From Capsaspora owczarzaki ATCC 30864 (lineage: Eukaryota; Opisthokonta; Filasterea): 64,000 nt of DNA. Shown piece after piece: positions 1 to 11,606 of this stretch. Each line of letters starts with the position of its first letter. Within the stretch, counting starts at the first letter, position 1. The notes beneath the pieces were generated by a model. That model was not told the origin of the DNA. It worked only from the letters and a program-made list of their open reading frames with translations, and did no database searches. The translations under genes and the position numbers were made by a program. The stretch is from positions 240,147 to 304,146 of the forward strand of contig NW_011887305.1 in assembly GCF_000151315.2 (NCBI RefSeq), in the 5' to 3' direction.

Positions 1-2079
1 TGAGCAGCCAAACTAGGCTCTGCGATACCGACTGCGCGGAAGACGGCGTCGTGAAGGTCCTTGCGATCAAGGACAGCTTCGCCAGTCGCCTTCCACTGCG
101 AAATACGAGCCAGAATCGCAGACACGGCGCGCTCTTCAGCGTCATGAGGATTGGCGCTAGTGCCCGCTACAACGTCATTCAGCGAAACAACGGACGAGGC
201 GGCGGAGGACGAGGCAGAGCCAATGGAGGCCGGGGTTGAGGGAACTGGCGCGGGTGGCGAGCCAGTTGCAGCCAAAGAGCCACTGTCCGGCACACGGGCT
301 TCAATGCCCATGAGGAGTCGCAGCTGCTGTGGAGTGAGCTGACGAAGCGAGAAGAGCAGCGGCTGGACTTGGATGTCGGGATTGACAGCCGCGTACGCAG
401 CCTGACGGTTGGGCAGCTGGTGCAACGGCACCAGCACTGTGAGCACCGAGCCTCGAGCACTCGCGATGCCGAGAAGCAGCGACGTCAGGCTGGACACATG
501 TTCATTAGTCTTGTCATAATGGAACACTGTGCAGCCAGCCTTCGCCCCGCTTGACTGTGTCCAACTGGGAGACATGGGAGGAGAGTCAAAGTCTCTTTCA
601 GCTTGCTGCGATGAGAGGACGATGCTCTCAACGACAACCGAAAGCGAGTGGCTCAATCCCGAGCCTGACTTGCCCACTAACAAAAAAGAAACAATCCAGA
701 AAAGGGGTGAGCATTCAGGGGAGGAGTGGGGAGCATTCAGGGGAGGAGTGGGGAGGAGGGGAAACACGGGACGCGCAAAACTCATCGAACAACAAAAAAG
801 AGCAACATACTCGCAAGCACAGCAACAGGCTCGTTCGACCGCAGCTGCAGAAAAGTGGCGGTAGAGTCAGAAGAAGCTCCAACACGCCCAAGAATGTCTG
901 CAATGAGAGATTATTCAAGCGTCAGCTACAAACAACAAAAAAAGGGGAGGCAAATAACGAAATAAAAACTCTGATTCTCTTACTGCTGTCATTGTAAGCA
1001 GGAATGTCGCGCGGAGGAGACTTGACAATGGTCGCGCTCGAAGTGGAGTACAGCAGAGGGTTCCAGCTGCTCGGCTGATCGGCAGCGAGAACGGGCTTTT
1101 GGCCAGCTGCGAAACCAAGAGCGAACGGCTCGGGCACGGGCTCGGTCCGGCCCGTGAGATCGGTGGCTGACGTGGCCCGTCGAGAGGAGAAGCCAGACGT
1201 CGACTCGTGGAGCTCTTCAGGAAAACCCGGGTTGGAGAGCTGGCTCGAATATGTTCGCTTGGCGCGAGAGCGCAGAGCTGCCGCAGGCGGAGCACTCCAG
1301 ATATCATAATTAGCTGCAACGGACGCCGAACCAGCCGACGAACTGCCGGATAATTGTTGTTGTTGTTGTTGCTGCTGCTGCTGCTGCTGCTGTTGCTGCT
1401 GTTGGGGATTCACCAATTGCGGTTGGGACAGGTGGCGCCGTGCCGACATGCCAAACATCAACTCGGATTGAACATGCGCCAAAGAGCCGTCCGATGATTG
1501 CACGATGGAGCGGGGTGCCTGATTGTACTGGTTGGTGGAAGAAGATTGCTCCAAGTCGAGCCAGCTCAACTCGGACGAGTGTGCAGGTCGATCAAATCCG
1601 GGGGTCAGGTCGAGATTGAGCAGGCTTGGAAGAGAGCCTGGGCCTTGGTGTTGATGTGCCAGGGATTTGGCTCCCACCGCAAGGGAATGACGCGAACGCA
1701 ATCCCGCGTTGCTCAACCCTGTTGTAGCAGTAGGCGCCCAGGTGGCGTCGCTGAGGCTTGCAGCGCTTCCTCCGCCCGAGCTTAGAGTTTCGCTTCCTGC
1801 TCGAGCCAAGTAGCTCGAGGAAGATCCCCCAAGCCCCGATAGTATGGGTGTCGACTGAGCAAACGAAGATGCCGCAAGCGGGAAATCAGCCCAAACCGGT
1901 GGCGACACGTCGGTATTCTGGAAACTGGACGAGGTCAGTGCAGCCGACGACATGAACGGACTCGATCCTGTCGAATTTGGTCGTCCGTAGCGAGTGTTGC
2001 CCAGCGCCGAAAGAGGCTGAGGCTGTTGCAACGCGGGTGAGTGTTGATGAAATTGGGAAGGGGATTGCTGTTGTTGTTG

Positions 2080-2110
<31 letters not shown>

Positions 2111-2227
2111 AGGTTCATTTGGAAAATTTGCTGTTGAAGAAGCTGCACTTGCTGCTGTTGCAGGTACTGGGATTGCGATGGCGAGAGCGGCGGAGGGGTT
2201 GCTGGGCCGCCACGCTGGTGCCCCTGT

Positions 2228-2259
<32 letters not shown>

Positions 2260-3741
2260 TTGGACGGCCAGCGCACGGGGTAGGGCCTGTTGAGCAGGAA
2301 ATCGTCCACCGCGCTGGGGGGACGTGCTGCCAAAGCCAGCAAAGCTTTCTGGTCGTGCAGCTTGGAGCTGCCGTGCTGATGATGGCGAGGAATTGTGATA
2401 ATGTTGGAGTTGCTGCTGCTGTTGCTGCTGCTGTTGCTGCCAGTCATGCCAGTGCTGCTGCTGCTGTTGCTGATGAGGTGGGGTCGCGTGTCCAGGCGAG
2501 TGGGGTGGAAGATCGGAGAAGTTGAACGACGACCCAGATCCCTGCCGTGCTGGAGAGCCCGATTGCGAGAATCGAGATTGACTCTGCGCGTGCTGGTGGG
2601 CAAGCAGTTGCTCATAGGGGATGTTTGGCATGTTTTGGAGTGTCGGGGACAAGAGTGGCGACCCGTCAGGCAGCTCAACACCGGCGTCAAGGGTTGTTGA
2701 GGCAGAAGACGAGTTGCTGTTCGAATCGCCGCCAGCATGCGACGGCTGCGCCTCCATCCCTAGACGAGCTGCTGCTGCTCGAGCGACCATCACCATTGGG
2801 TCGACTACATCATGCACAGCATTGGTGCGACCCATGAGGGTGACTGGGGGCATTGTTGCACGAGGGCCAGCAGTACGCTGCTGCTGCTGCTGCTGCTGCT
2901 GCTGCAGTTGGAGTTGTAGAGCTGCCGTGTCTGGGCTACTGCCGCTGGACATGTTGGTTCGTCGAGACCCAGCCGCACCGCCTCGCTGTGCCGCCATTCC
3001 GCGACTGCCTGGTGTGGGTAGTTGGAGGGGTGCCAGTGGCCGATCGCCGTGGACAGAGTCCATGAGCTCGATAACACGCGGAGCCAATCCAACAGAGAGA
3101 CAGCCGGGAGACGCGCCTGGATCGACAATAAAAATCCCCGGCCGGGTGGTCAGAAAGTCGCGCAGGCGAATCTCGAGCGCGGGCGGGACTGGCAAATTGC
3201 TCCCAATCACGGACAGACGCACGTTGCTTCGGGCGCGATAGAGCAACAGGATGATTTCAGCCTCATACGCCAACTCGTGGTCGCGCGTGGAGGGGCCGAC
3301 TGTGGGAGCAGGCAGTTGCGGCGAGTGTTGTAGCTGTTGAGGTGATGGCTGTTGTTGTTGTTGTAGTTGTGGTTGTTGTTGATAAGGGGATTGTTGCGCT
3401 CCATGTGGAGACACTTGCGACAGGATTTGTTGTTGTTGTTGATGTTGTTGTTGTTGCTGCTGTGCGTGAGGGCTACCATAATTCAGGGTGTGCAAGGAGC
3501 CGGTTGAACCAAGGCCCGAATGGTTGCGTCGCAACGGGGATGAAGGCACCTGCTGCTGCTGCTGTTGTTGCTGCTGCAAATGTTGCTGCAGCTGTTGTTG
3601 TTGCTGTTGCGCATAAATAGAATTAAATGGTGCATGAACATGGCTGGGATGTGCGTTGAGCGGTGGAGTCGCCATGCTTCGCAATGGCGCCGTCGCGTTC
3701 AACGCCGCAACGGTCGCGTGTCCGTTCGCGCCGTGTTGCAT
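1..3741 (-). CDS. Poly-Q-rich protein of unknown function, 3' end beyond the window
   Basis: I do not recognise this protein. Two exons are visible: 984-3741 and 1-676, joined by an intron 677-983 with donor GTAAGA and acceptor TTGTTAG. The joined frame is open to base 1, giving at least 1,145 residues with no stop seen. I chose the ATG at 3741 (MQHGANGHA); the frame is open further upstream but has no ATG there. Most of the first exon is low complexity: many glutamine runs from mixed CAG/CAA codons, plus Ser and Pro. One ordered-looking block lies near 3080-3290 (EAEIILLLYRARSN through APRVIELMD), with hydrophobic patterning like a small folded domain. Exon 2 has another ordered stretch (HYDKTNEHVSSLTSLLLGIA, near 460-510). 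A regulatory or scaffold protein with two small folded islands is plausible, but no function can be assigned. Confidence 0.75.
1345..3605. repeat. CAG/CAA (CTG/TTG on +) trinucleotide tracts encoding poly-Q
   Basis: Dispersed, imperfect glutamine-codon tracts occur at about 1350-1404, 2070-2110, 2222-2262, 2410-2470, 2878-2905, 3350-3470 and 3550-3610, all in frame in the minus-strand gene. Codons are mixed CAG and CAA, so these are amino-acid repeats rather than pure microsatellites. Confidence 0.85.
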
Positions 3742-4411
3742 GACTGAATTGTTTTTGGGTGTTCTTTTCTTCACAGGACCTTGGCGAGCGAGCAATGAAG
3801 GTTTGTCGACCGAGCAAAGTGGGGAGTGCCGCTATCTGCGGTGATGCAAGTTCAGCGATCTTGAGCCTGGTGCCAACGAGAGCAAGACAATCTGCACAAT
3901 CTATCGTGCTCCAGGCAAGCAAGCAGGAAGCGTCACGCCAGGGGGGCAAGTGGGAGAAGGAAGGGGTGGCGATTGATTCACACAGACAGACGGACAGACA
4001 CGAATCTGTGTTTCCAAGTCATACGAAAAAACCCAACGATGCAAGCGTGAGTGACAGTTGCTTTTCAATTGGGGGGGGAGTGTTGGTGCTTGTGTGGATG
4101 TCTGATGAGTTGGGTGGAGATGGGATCCAATGAACAAATCTACGTCGCTCGTAAGCGTCATCCACAGTCAGTCGTATCAAACCCCCTTCCCCTTTCCAGC
4201 CACGCGCTGAAGCAAAGAGAAGTGCAAGCGCACAAAGCCGACTACTAGAGTGCGACCCAAGCAGCAGCAGCAGCAGAAGAGAAGGAGCGAATCCCAAAAA
4301 AAAAAAAAAAAAAAAAAAGGTGCCAAAAGTGACAAGAAAACAGCAGCACACGGTGGTAAGGCGACCGTATCGCTGATGCTGTTAAAACGCGTGTTTTTCT
4401 GATACGGTTTG

Positions 4412-4447
<36 letters not shown>

Positions 4448-5406
4448 GATGCGATGCCGCTCGCTTTCACAAGCCAAGAGTCCGTCCACCACCCCGTCTT
4501 CCTCCCCGGCTCCCCTTGTTTTCCGTCAGGATGGTCCTTGTTCTTTGCTTTCGGACTTGCCGCTCCGAATTGGTGCTGCACACGAGCCCAGGGCCCCAAT
4601 GGCGAGCGTTGGGTCATCAAGCCGAAAGGGAAAAACAACGAAAAATAATAATAATAAATAAATAATAACATAAATGAAGGGCTGTGTTCGGCGCGCTGTT
4701 GCTGTGCTGCCAAGTCGCGCCGCCTCGCCTGCCACAGTACAAGCCATGGGCAAGCGCACCGACAAGGACAGGGCGAACCAGCAGCGGCAGCGCAGCCGCA
4801 GCATCCAAACACCCGAGATTGATGCGCATTTGTGATTATTGGTGATTTTTTGTTCTTTGGCTTGTTTCGCTGGCCACTCAGCTGTTTCGGTCTCACTCGC
4901 AGTCACAGTCGCTCTCAGCAGATAAGGACGAATGAGCGTGTCGTTAGCACGGGGGAAAATGAGAGACGGAAGAGCAGAGCTGCTTTTGGAAGGGGGAAAA
5001 TGAAGAAGAACAGGGCGTGAAAAAAAAAAAAAAAAAAAACAAGTCAATAGACTCATAGTCAAAGAAAAGAAAAAAAGAAAAAAAGAAAAAAAAAAAAGAA
5101 GGTCAATCAATAAACTCACAATAACAAACAATGGAGAACTGAGACTGAGTTTGGAAGATGATCAGAACTGAATAAACAATAGTTGATTCGGTCATCATTC
5201 TGAGACGATCAAAAAAAAGCCCGTTGCATTGGCTTCATCAGGAAAAAACAAGCAAAAGCAGTTCTTGATCTGTTGCTCAGTCACTCAGTTGACTGTTCTG
5301 GACAAGCCTGGCTGTTCCTCCTCACTTTGTATTGTTCAGGTGCTCGGTTGCTGCTCTGGTTGCTTCTCGAAAGATCCTTCTTGCTTTGAGATTGTTTTGT
5401 TATTCG

Positions 5407-5484
<78 letters not shown>

Positions 5485-5548
5485 AAGAGTCGAAATCCTC
5501 ATCCGACGGCACTTCAGAGTCGCAAACATCTACCATTCATCATCGGTC
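3742..5548. other. Intergenic spacer with homopolymer tracts and a CA microsatellite
   Basis: About 1.8 kb lies between the start of the poly-Q gene and the stop of the Roco gene, both on the minus strand, so it should hold the promoter and 5' UTR of the former and the 3' end of the latter. It contains poly-A at 4297-4318 and 5021-5039, poly-T near 4417-4446, an A/G-rich run at 5065-5100 and the CA repeat listed separately. I see no convincing coding exon: open frames here are homopolymer or CA/TG products. Confidence 0.7.
5409..5478. repeat. (CA)n microsatellite, about 35 units
   Basis: An essentially uninterrupted CA dinucleotide run of about 70 bp, roughly 70 bp downstream of the Roco stop codon. 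Open frames across it are artefacts of the repeat. Confidence 0.95.
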
Positions 5549-8500
5549 TTAATCGATAAAATCGCTATGGAACGCGGAATTGATTTGCGATCCGTTCCAG
5601 GAGTCAAGCTGCGACTGCATGCTAGCGTTCACGACAATCGAGTTGGCAAAGGGAGATAGCTGCTCCTTGACGACACTGTGATGATGGGTTAGCGGTGAAA
5701 CCGCTGCAGCCGCCCCGAGTTCAACAAGTTGTGACTGCGGCTGCTGCTTTTGTTGCTCCATGAAAGAGCTCACGAAACCCGAGTCCAGATTCGGATGCGA
5801 CTGCTCCTTGACGCTACTGTGATGATGCTCCATCCTGGGATTCTGGGGCATTGCAGCATGAACATGCGCGCTGCGCCGATCGACAGATTGGCCCATCGCT
5901 TTCAGAATGTCGCCAAAGGTTGGTCGGTTCACTTGATTGGACTCGAGGCAATTAAGCGCCAAGTTCGTCACTACAGTGACTGAAAGTTTATCTGGCGCGC
6001 TCCATATGATCGAACCATCCAACTCGGAATCGAGGTGACCGTCCTTTTTGAGAGCACGTTTCCCCGCGCCAGCCAGTTCAATGCCAGGTTGCTTTCCTGT
6101 CAGCAGCTCAAGCAAAACCATGCCGTACGAGTACACATCGGTTTTGATTGAAACTTTGCCTTCATCACGGTACTGTGGGCAAATGTACGGGCGCGTTACT
6201 CGAATCGTCTGTGTCTGGAGGTAGCTCTGTGTCGCCGTCTCAGCTGGCGGAGAGCGCGCTAGTCCAAAGCCGGCAACCTTCGCTTGAAAATGCTCATTCA
6301 GCAGCACACTGGATGTTTTGAGATCCAAATGGAAAAGCGGTTGACCTGGAACAGCAGTCTGCACAAAGTGCATCGCCCTCGCGATATCGATGGCAATACT
6401 TGCCCGCTGTGTCCAGTTTAAAGTGGGGGCGCCATGTTTTTGGTCGAGCGAATCCCGAACAGACCCATTTGCCATCAGCTCGTACACCAAGCAGCATTCG
6501 TTGCCTTCTTGAGCATAGCACATGATAGTCACAATGTTGCGATGGCGGTAACGAGACAGGGCCTCGAGTTCCGCCTTAAACTGAGCCACGCCTTGCAGGG
6601 AATCCGCTGCCAACCGCTTTACAGCGACTTTCTCGCCACCCCAGATGCCAGAGTAGACACTGCCAAAGCTGCCGCCACCGATGCGCTGGGAATCGGCAAA
6701 GTTGCCTGTGGCCTGAAAAAGCTGTTGCACTTCAACTCGAGGAATAGTGGTGGCAATTGACGGAGCCGGCATGAGATCCATTGTCGAGGCATGGCTCTCA
6801 GGCAATATCGGCGCATCTACGGGACGTGAGGAAGGACTCAGAATATCCAGCGCTTGACGCTGCAGCTCAGTTGGCTCCTCGACAGGTAACAAGCTGCGTT
6901 GCAAAAGTGGCTGAATGAAGGCGAGCCACTCATCGCGAACGAGGATTTGTTGCGAGCGATCACAGCTCAGCTCCTTGTTTGGAAGGACGGCGGCAAGCAC
7001 GGTGAAATGAACATCAAACAGACATGGATCGGGCACATCTACTGCACACTGTGTGCACCGCAGGTAGGTTTGCCAAGTTACCCCAGTGTACCAGTGAGCG
7101 GTCAAATCTTCGACAATGCCAACAAGAACGTCGAGCAAAGCGCCTGGAGAAGCACCGCGCACGGCAATAACCAGATCAAGCACATCTTCTTGTGCGCGAG
7201 GATGGATCTGAACGAGAGCTCGATGATGACTTCTGCTGACGAGCACGCAATCTCGCCAAGCAGTCATGTTGAACTTGAGCTGATGCAGCCGGGCAATAAC
7301 TCGCGAGAAAAAGCCAGTGGGCATGAAGGCCGTCCGCATCACGAGCGTGGCCTCATGTTGTTCGCTCTCATCGAGTTTGGGAGACCACACATTACTGTCA
7401 GGTTGTCCAACGGGCAAAAGCGAAGGGACAAGGTATCGAGCTGCCGGTGTTCCTGCGTCAGCGAGAGGATACAGCAGTTCATATCGCTCAAGTAAAACGA
7501 GAAGCTGATCACACACAGCCGGATCCAAGGTCTTCCAGACATGTTCAAGCAGATCTGCGCGAGCCAGAATGCCCGTCTTCGCCCACTCGTGTTTCAGAGT
7601 TATCACGCCACCAAACACGGTTTTCATAAACCACTGTGGATTGATAATGACGAGATCTTGATCATGGGCACTCAAAGGCAACGAAGGTTTGGCCACAGAA
7701 GCGGCGTCATCAGCTTGCGCGGTGCGATGAAACACGACCCGCCCGAGACCCCGCAACAGTCGCATGAAGTTGTCAACTCCAATAGGAGAGAGCCCACAAC
7801 GCTCCCCGCCAAGTTCGACAACGTCACTCCATCGCAAGAGCGGCGGCTTCTTTTCAGCTTCCAACTTGGTCGCGCGATCACGCAGCACATCTTGGAACTG
7901 CGGGTAGCGCCCGTCGACATACGAATTATAGAATGGCAGGTCTCGACCGGCCAGGAGCATTGACGCTTTGAGTTCCGGCATGATTGGTGCGTTTGCAGCT
8001 GCGCTCGCGTTCATGTAAACAATCGAGTGGATGCTGAATGAGCGATGCGCTTCTCGCAAAAACCCAAGCAAATCGTGAAGATTCTCTCGTTGCTCGTGTT
8101 GGCGCTGCGGCGTGTAGGATTTGTCGTCAATGTGGGTGCCTACAAGAGTGACAGCGGCGTTTGGAACTCGCGCGAGCAGGCTGCGTAGCCAGAAAGCCAA
8201 GCGCGAAGTGCGAGAAATAGTGTCGCGAACGTCAAAAAGGGCGAGGTAGATGGTCCATTCGTCAAGGAAGAACTGATGGGAAGCGAGGTCCAGCTCTTGA
8301 CCAGCAAAGTCCCAAATATTCAGAATCATGGGCTCTTTATCGCGAAGAGTTACGGAGGAGATGTCGACTACGTCGGTTGAGGTGGGGGTGATTGAGCTGC
8401 TTCCCCAGAAAAACTTGGATATTGAATTGCGCTCACGCTGACGAATGAATCACTTACATTTCACAAGATGGACGAGCACTCTGCAACGCTATTTCTTCAT

Positions 8501-9663
8501 CATATCCGATCTGGTTATTACGCAGCCTAACAATACTCGTCGTAAGCACAGTTTAGCAGTGGCATTCAATCCAAACCAAAGTACATACTCGAGCACGTTC
8601 AAAGCTTCGTTTTTCTGAAGTGCTTCAGCAATTGCCAGTGCTCCAATATCGCCAATCTGATTATCATTCATTCTGCCCATCCCCTTCATCAGTAAGCACC
8701 TTTGAATGCCCTCTACCGGATGGCCACCACACATATGCATCAGTTGAAGTGAGACGCTTTACATGAGCCGAGTCAACGTCGTGTTCACTTTGAGTGTCTC
8801 AGCAATCGCCCGCGCTCCAACATCGCTAATCTGATTGCTGGACAGACTGTAATTTCTCGCATCGTTGAGCACCTATCTAAATGCCCATCTGCTGAACCAT
8901 CTCCGCCCCATGCATCAGAAAACACGAGACGCCTTACCAAAGGTCCCGAACCGTCGTGTTTACCAAAAGCGCCTCAGCAATCGCCTGCAAGCCAGCATCG
9001 CCAATTTTGTTGTGGCTCAAACTATCCATCCCCTCCATCAGTGAGCATTCTGAACGCCCTCTGCCTCTGTTGAATCATCCAAGCACGTCCATCCGTCAAA
9101 GTGAACTGCCTTACTCGAGTTGAATCACTCCTGTGTTCACTTTGAGCGCCAGTGCAATCGCTTCCGCACCAGCACCGTCGATAGAATTCTGGCACAGACT
9201 GTCCATCTCCTCCATCGGTAAATACCCTTTGCTGGATCACCCACTCACACTCATCAGCAACTGTGAGATGACTTACATGAGCTCGGTCACCGCTGTGTTC
9301 ACTTTGAGTCCTTCGGCAAACCTCCGCGCTCCAGCGTTTTCAAGATAATTCCAACTCATACTACCCGTTCCCCCCCCCCCGTGAGCGCTGAATGCCCGCT
9401 GCTGAAATCACCTACTCGTATGCATCAGGCAACCTGAGATGCCTTACTCGAGCTTGGTCACCGTCGTGTTCACTTTGAGTGCTTCAGCAACTCCCCGCAC
9501 GTTATCTTTGCAAATAGAGCTCCAACTCAAACTGTCACCCAACTGGTCAATACACGCGCCGTCATACTGTTGCCATTCATTTAGCTTCCTGTTACCTGAG
9601 CTCCCCACTCGCGCTCTCGACGTCGTCATAAAGCGTGTGCTGCTTCACGATATTAAAATCCAT
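5549..9663 (-). CDS. Roco protein: LRR - Roc (no P-loop) - COR - degenerate protein kinase
   Basis: Nine exons: 9596-9663, 9448-9531, 9277-9360, 9115-9198, 8938-9021, 8763-8846, 8589-8672, 8458-8526 and 5549-8396, total 3,489 nt, 1,162 aa. Exons 2-7 are each 84 nt with phase-2 borders and encode one 28-residue RNase-inhibitor-type LRR; exon 8 is a short degenerate repeat. The Roc part shows the G3 motif WDFAGQE and the G4-type VGTHID, but no GxxxxGK(S/T) exists between the last LRR and G3. COR follows (DLVIINPQWFMKTVFGG). The kinase-like domain (about residues 780-1050) is closest in style to plant RLK/IRAK kinases. It keeps the Gly loop (GGGSFGSVY), the beta-3 Lys (VAVK) and the alpha-C Glu, but has HLD for HRD, Ser for the catalytic-loop Asn, Gly for the DFG Asp (codon 6269-6271) and CPQ for APE. 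It probably acts as a scaffold or sensor. Domain calls are confident; loss of activity is inference. Confidence 0.88.
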
Positions 9664-10296
9664 GGTTGACTGTCATTCCAAGCAACCCAGCAAACAAGCA
9701 AAACAGAGTGAATTAGTGCGAGTGGACGTTTTCAAGCACATTCTCAGGTTTGTCCCTCAACCGTCACACACAACATCCAAGCGAATCCCCAACCACACAC
9801 CGGTTTGGACGACGCCATCAGCAGAGTACAAACGCACAGCAACGAGCTCGACGCCAACCGATGATTGTAAAAAAGAAAGAAAAAACAAAAACAGACTGAA
9901 TCCCTTGTTTATCATCACATCCCGCCGACAAAGCCGGGCTTTATCGCACCACTTGTCACACAATACCCCTAGTTTGTGATACCAAGCGTCTAATTTTCAG
10001 CTTGAGGATATCAGAGGGCTTTTCAGAGGTTTCGATCAATTCGCCCAGTTGCTGCTGCACTTGATCTGTTGCTCAGTTGCTCAGTCGGCTGGTCGGAGCA
10101 ACAAAATCAACGCAACAGCATCGAGCTTACAGCATGATGATGATGACCAAGCATGTATCCCAAAGCGTTGAAACTGAGACTTTTTGGTCAGTCTTCTTTT
10201 GGCTTTGGTTGCAGTCGTCCACTTCTTCCCTTCCCTTCCCTTCCCTTCCCTTCGATCTTGTCAACACAATCCAAATCCAAATCCCAATTTCAAATC
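9664..10296. promoter_or_regulatory. Divergent intergenic region, Roco / GET1
   Basis: Only 633 bp separate the start codons of two divergently transcribed genes, so both promoters must lie here. It contains a (TTCCC)n run at about 10224-10252, near the GET1 start. I see no clear TATA box and no coding exon. Confidence 0.6.
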
Positions 10297-11368
10297 ATGA
10301 TATTTGACGTTGCGGCAGTGGACGTGTTTCTGTTCCTGTTCTTGTTCGAGTTTATGCGACGGCGCAGCGCCCAGATCGCTGCATGGGTAAGCGCGGTGGT
10401 TCAGTCAAGCCAGTGGAGTTAGGGGGGGGGGGTGTCCAATGCTCACTCTATGGACGCTTCTTGGACACAACAGGTGCTTGATAAAGTGCAGCCACAGAGC
10501 GAGAGCGCGAGTGAGCGCGAGACGAGCGAGCTGCAGCGACAGGTGGACGAGCTGACCGAGCAGCAACGACCGCTCTCAATGCAGGTAAACCCGGGGCGGG
10601 GAGGGACAGACGACCTGTTGTGTCTTCAACAACGTTGCAAGTGATAAAAGCGATTTGCACGAGCAATGGAGGAAACCGATTGTCCAATTGAGAACGACTT
10701 GCATTGACTCACGTTTGACCCTCCCTTTGCTTGTTGACAGGACGACTTTGCCAAGTACATGAAAATCGATCGACAGCTGATTAAACTGAAAAAAGAGCTG
10801 CAAACACGTCGTATGTGGTAATATTGAACGTTGGGAAAAAAAAAAGTCAACGTGTTTCGTGCTCGCTTACTTGCACCCAACGTTGCTTGAATTCATAGGT
10901 GCTGCTGCCTCGACTGCAGTCAAGTACAACTCCAAGAAGCTGACTTCAGTTGTCTGGTGGGCCGCGGTAACTTGACTTTTCGTCATTCTTTGCTTGTCTT
11001 GTTCGTCTCCTCCGAAACTAAATCCCGAAACCCTGCAACCACAGTTGGTATTCCAAGGCTTGTTGATGTACCGGTACCGAGGGACTGTCATCTTTTCGTT
11101 GCCATCCTCCTCGGTTTATCCTCTGGAGCGGCTCATGGCGTACCGCTCTGGTGGCGAACTAGGTGTGTTTTCAAAGTTTGTCAATTTTGTTTTGTTTTTC
11201 CTCGCCGTCGTTTCGCCTTGTTTTTGTTGCTCGAATCCTCTAACCTGATGTACTTGACGACGATTGATGTTCCCGTGTCTTTCAACTTGGCGTACAGGCT
11301 CAATCAGTGGAGTGATCTGGATTCTCGTTTGCCGGCGAGTAGTCTCCGTCGTTCTCGACCAAATCTAA
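10297..11368 (+). CDS. GET1: GET1/WRB, receptor subunit for tail-anchored protein insertion
   Basis: Six exons: 10297-10386, 10474-10584, 10741-10810, 10899-10966, 11045-11162 and 11298-11368, total 528 nt, 175 aa. The protein has an N-terminal membrane segment (VFLFLFLFEFM), a cytosolic coiled coil (ELQRQVDELTEQQR then DDFAKYMKIDRQLIKLKKEL) and two C-terminal membrane segments with YPLERLMAYRSGGE and GVIWILVCRRVVSVVL. This is the layout and signature of the CHD5/Get1/WRB family, which with Get2/CAML forms the ER receptor for the Get3/TRC40-tail-anchor complex. The DDFAKY...INK/IKL block is the Get3-binding coiled coil in characterised members. Length matches the family. The start is the only ATG that supplies the first membrane segment, and all splice phases agree. 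It is divergent from the Roco gene. Confidence 0.9.
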
Positions 11369-11606
11369 TCAAAGCGAGCGGTTCCAAAGCCAGTCACCAG
11401 TTGCAACTTTGTGATAGACAAACAGCAGCACAAATGGTTTTGCGGGAACAATGTATTGTGCAATGAAAACAAGAACATTAATTTTACAGCGCCAGTTTCA
11501 AAAGTCGTGTCAACTCCTGGGCTTGTGGGGTACTGTGTGACCAGATTACAATAACTTTGGCATTTGTTTGTTGATCTGTGTGAATACAATCCAAACGCCC
11601 TGCCTT

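Noticed and set aside
1977-3620. Several plus-strand frames rich in Leu, Ala or Val
   Set aside because: They are the CTG/TTG/GCT readings of the CAG/CAA glutamine tracts of the minus-strand gene.
4177-4896. Minus-strand frame of 239 codons in the 3.8-5.5 kb spacer
   Set aside because: Contains poly-Lys and poly-Phe from homopolymers and Cys-rich low complexity, with no homology or splice support.
5229-5559. Frames encoding poly-(Thr-His) or poly-(Cys-Val)
   Set aside because: Products of the CA microsatellite on either strand; no flanking coding signal.
8436-8457. A 20-nt GTAAGT...CGTCAG segment that looks like an intron at the LRR/Roc junction
   Set aside because: Too short to be spliced and it leaves the wrong frame; the acceptor at 8397-8398 gives a 61-nt intron and a continuous frame.
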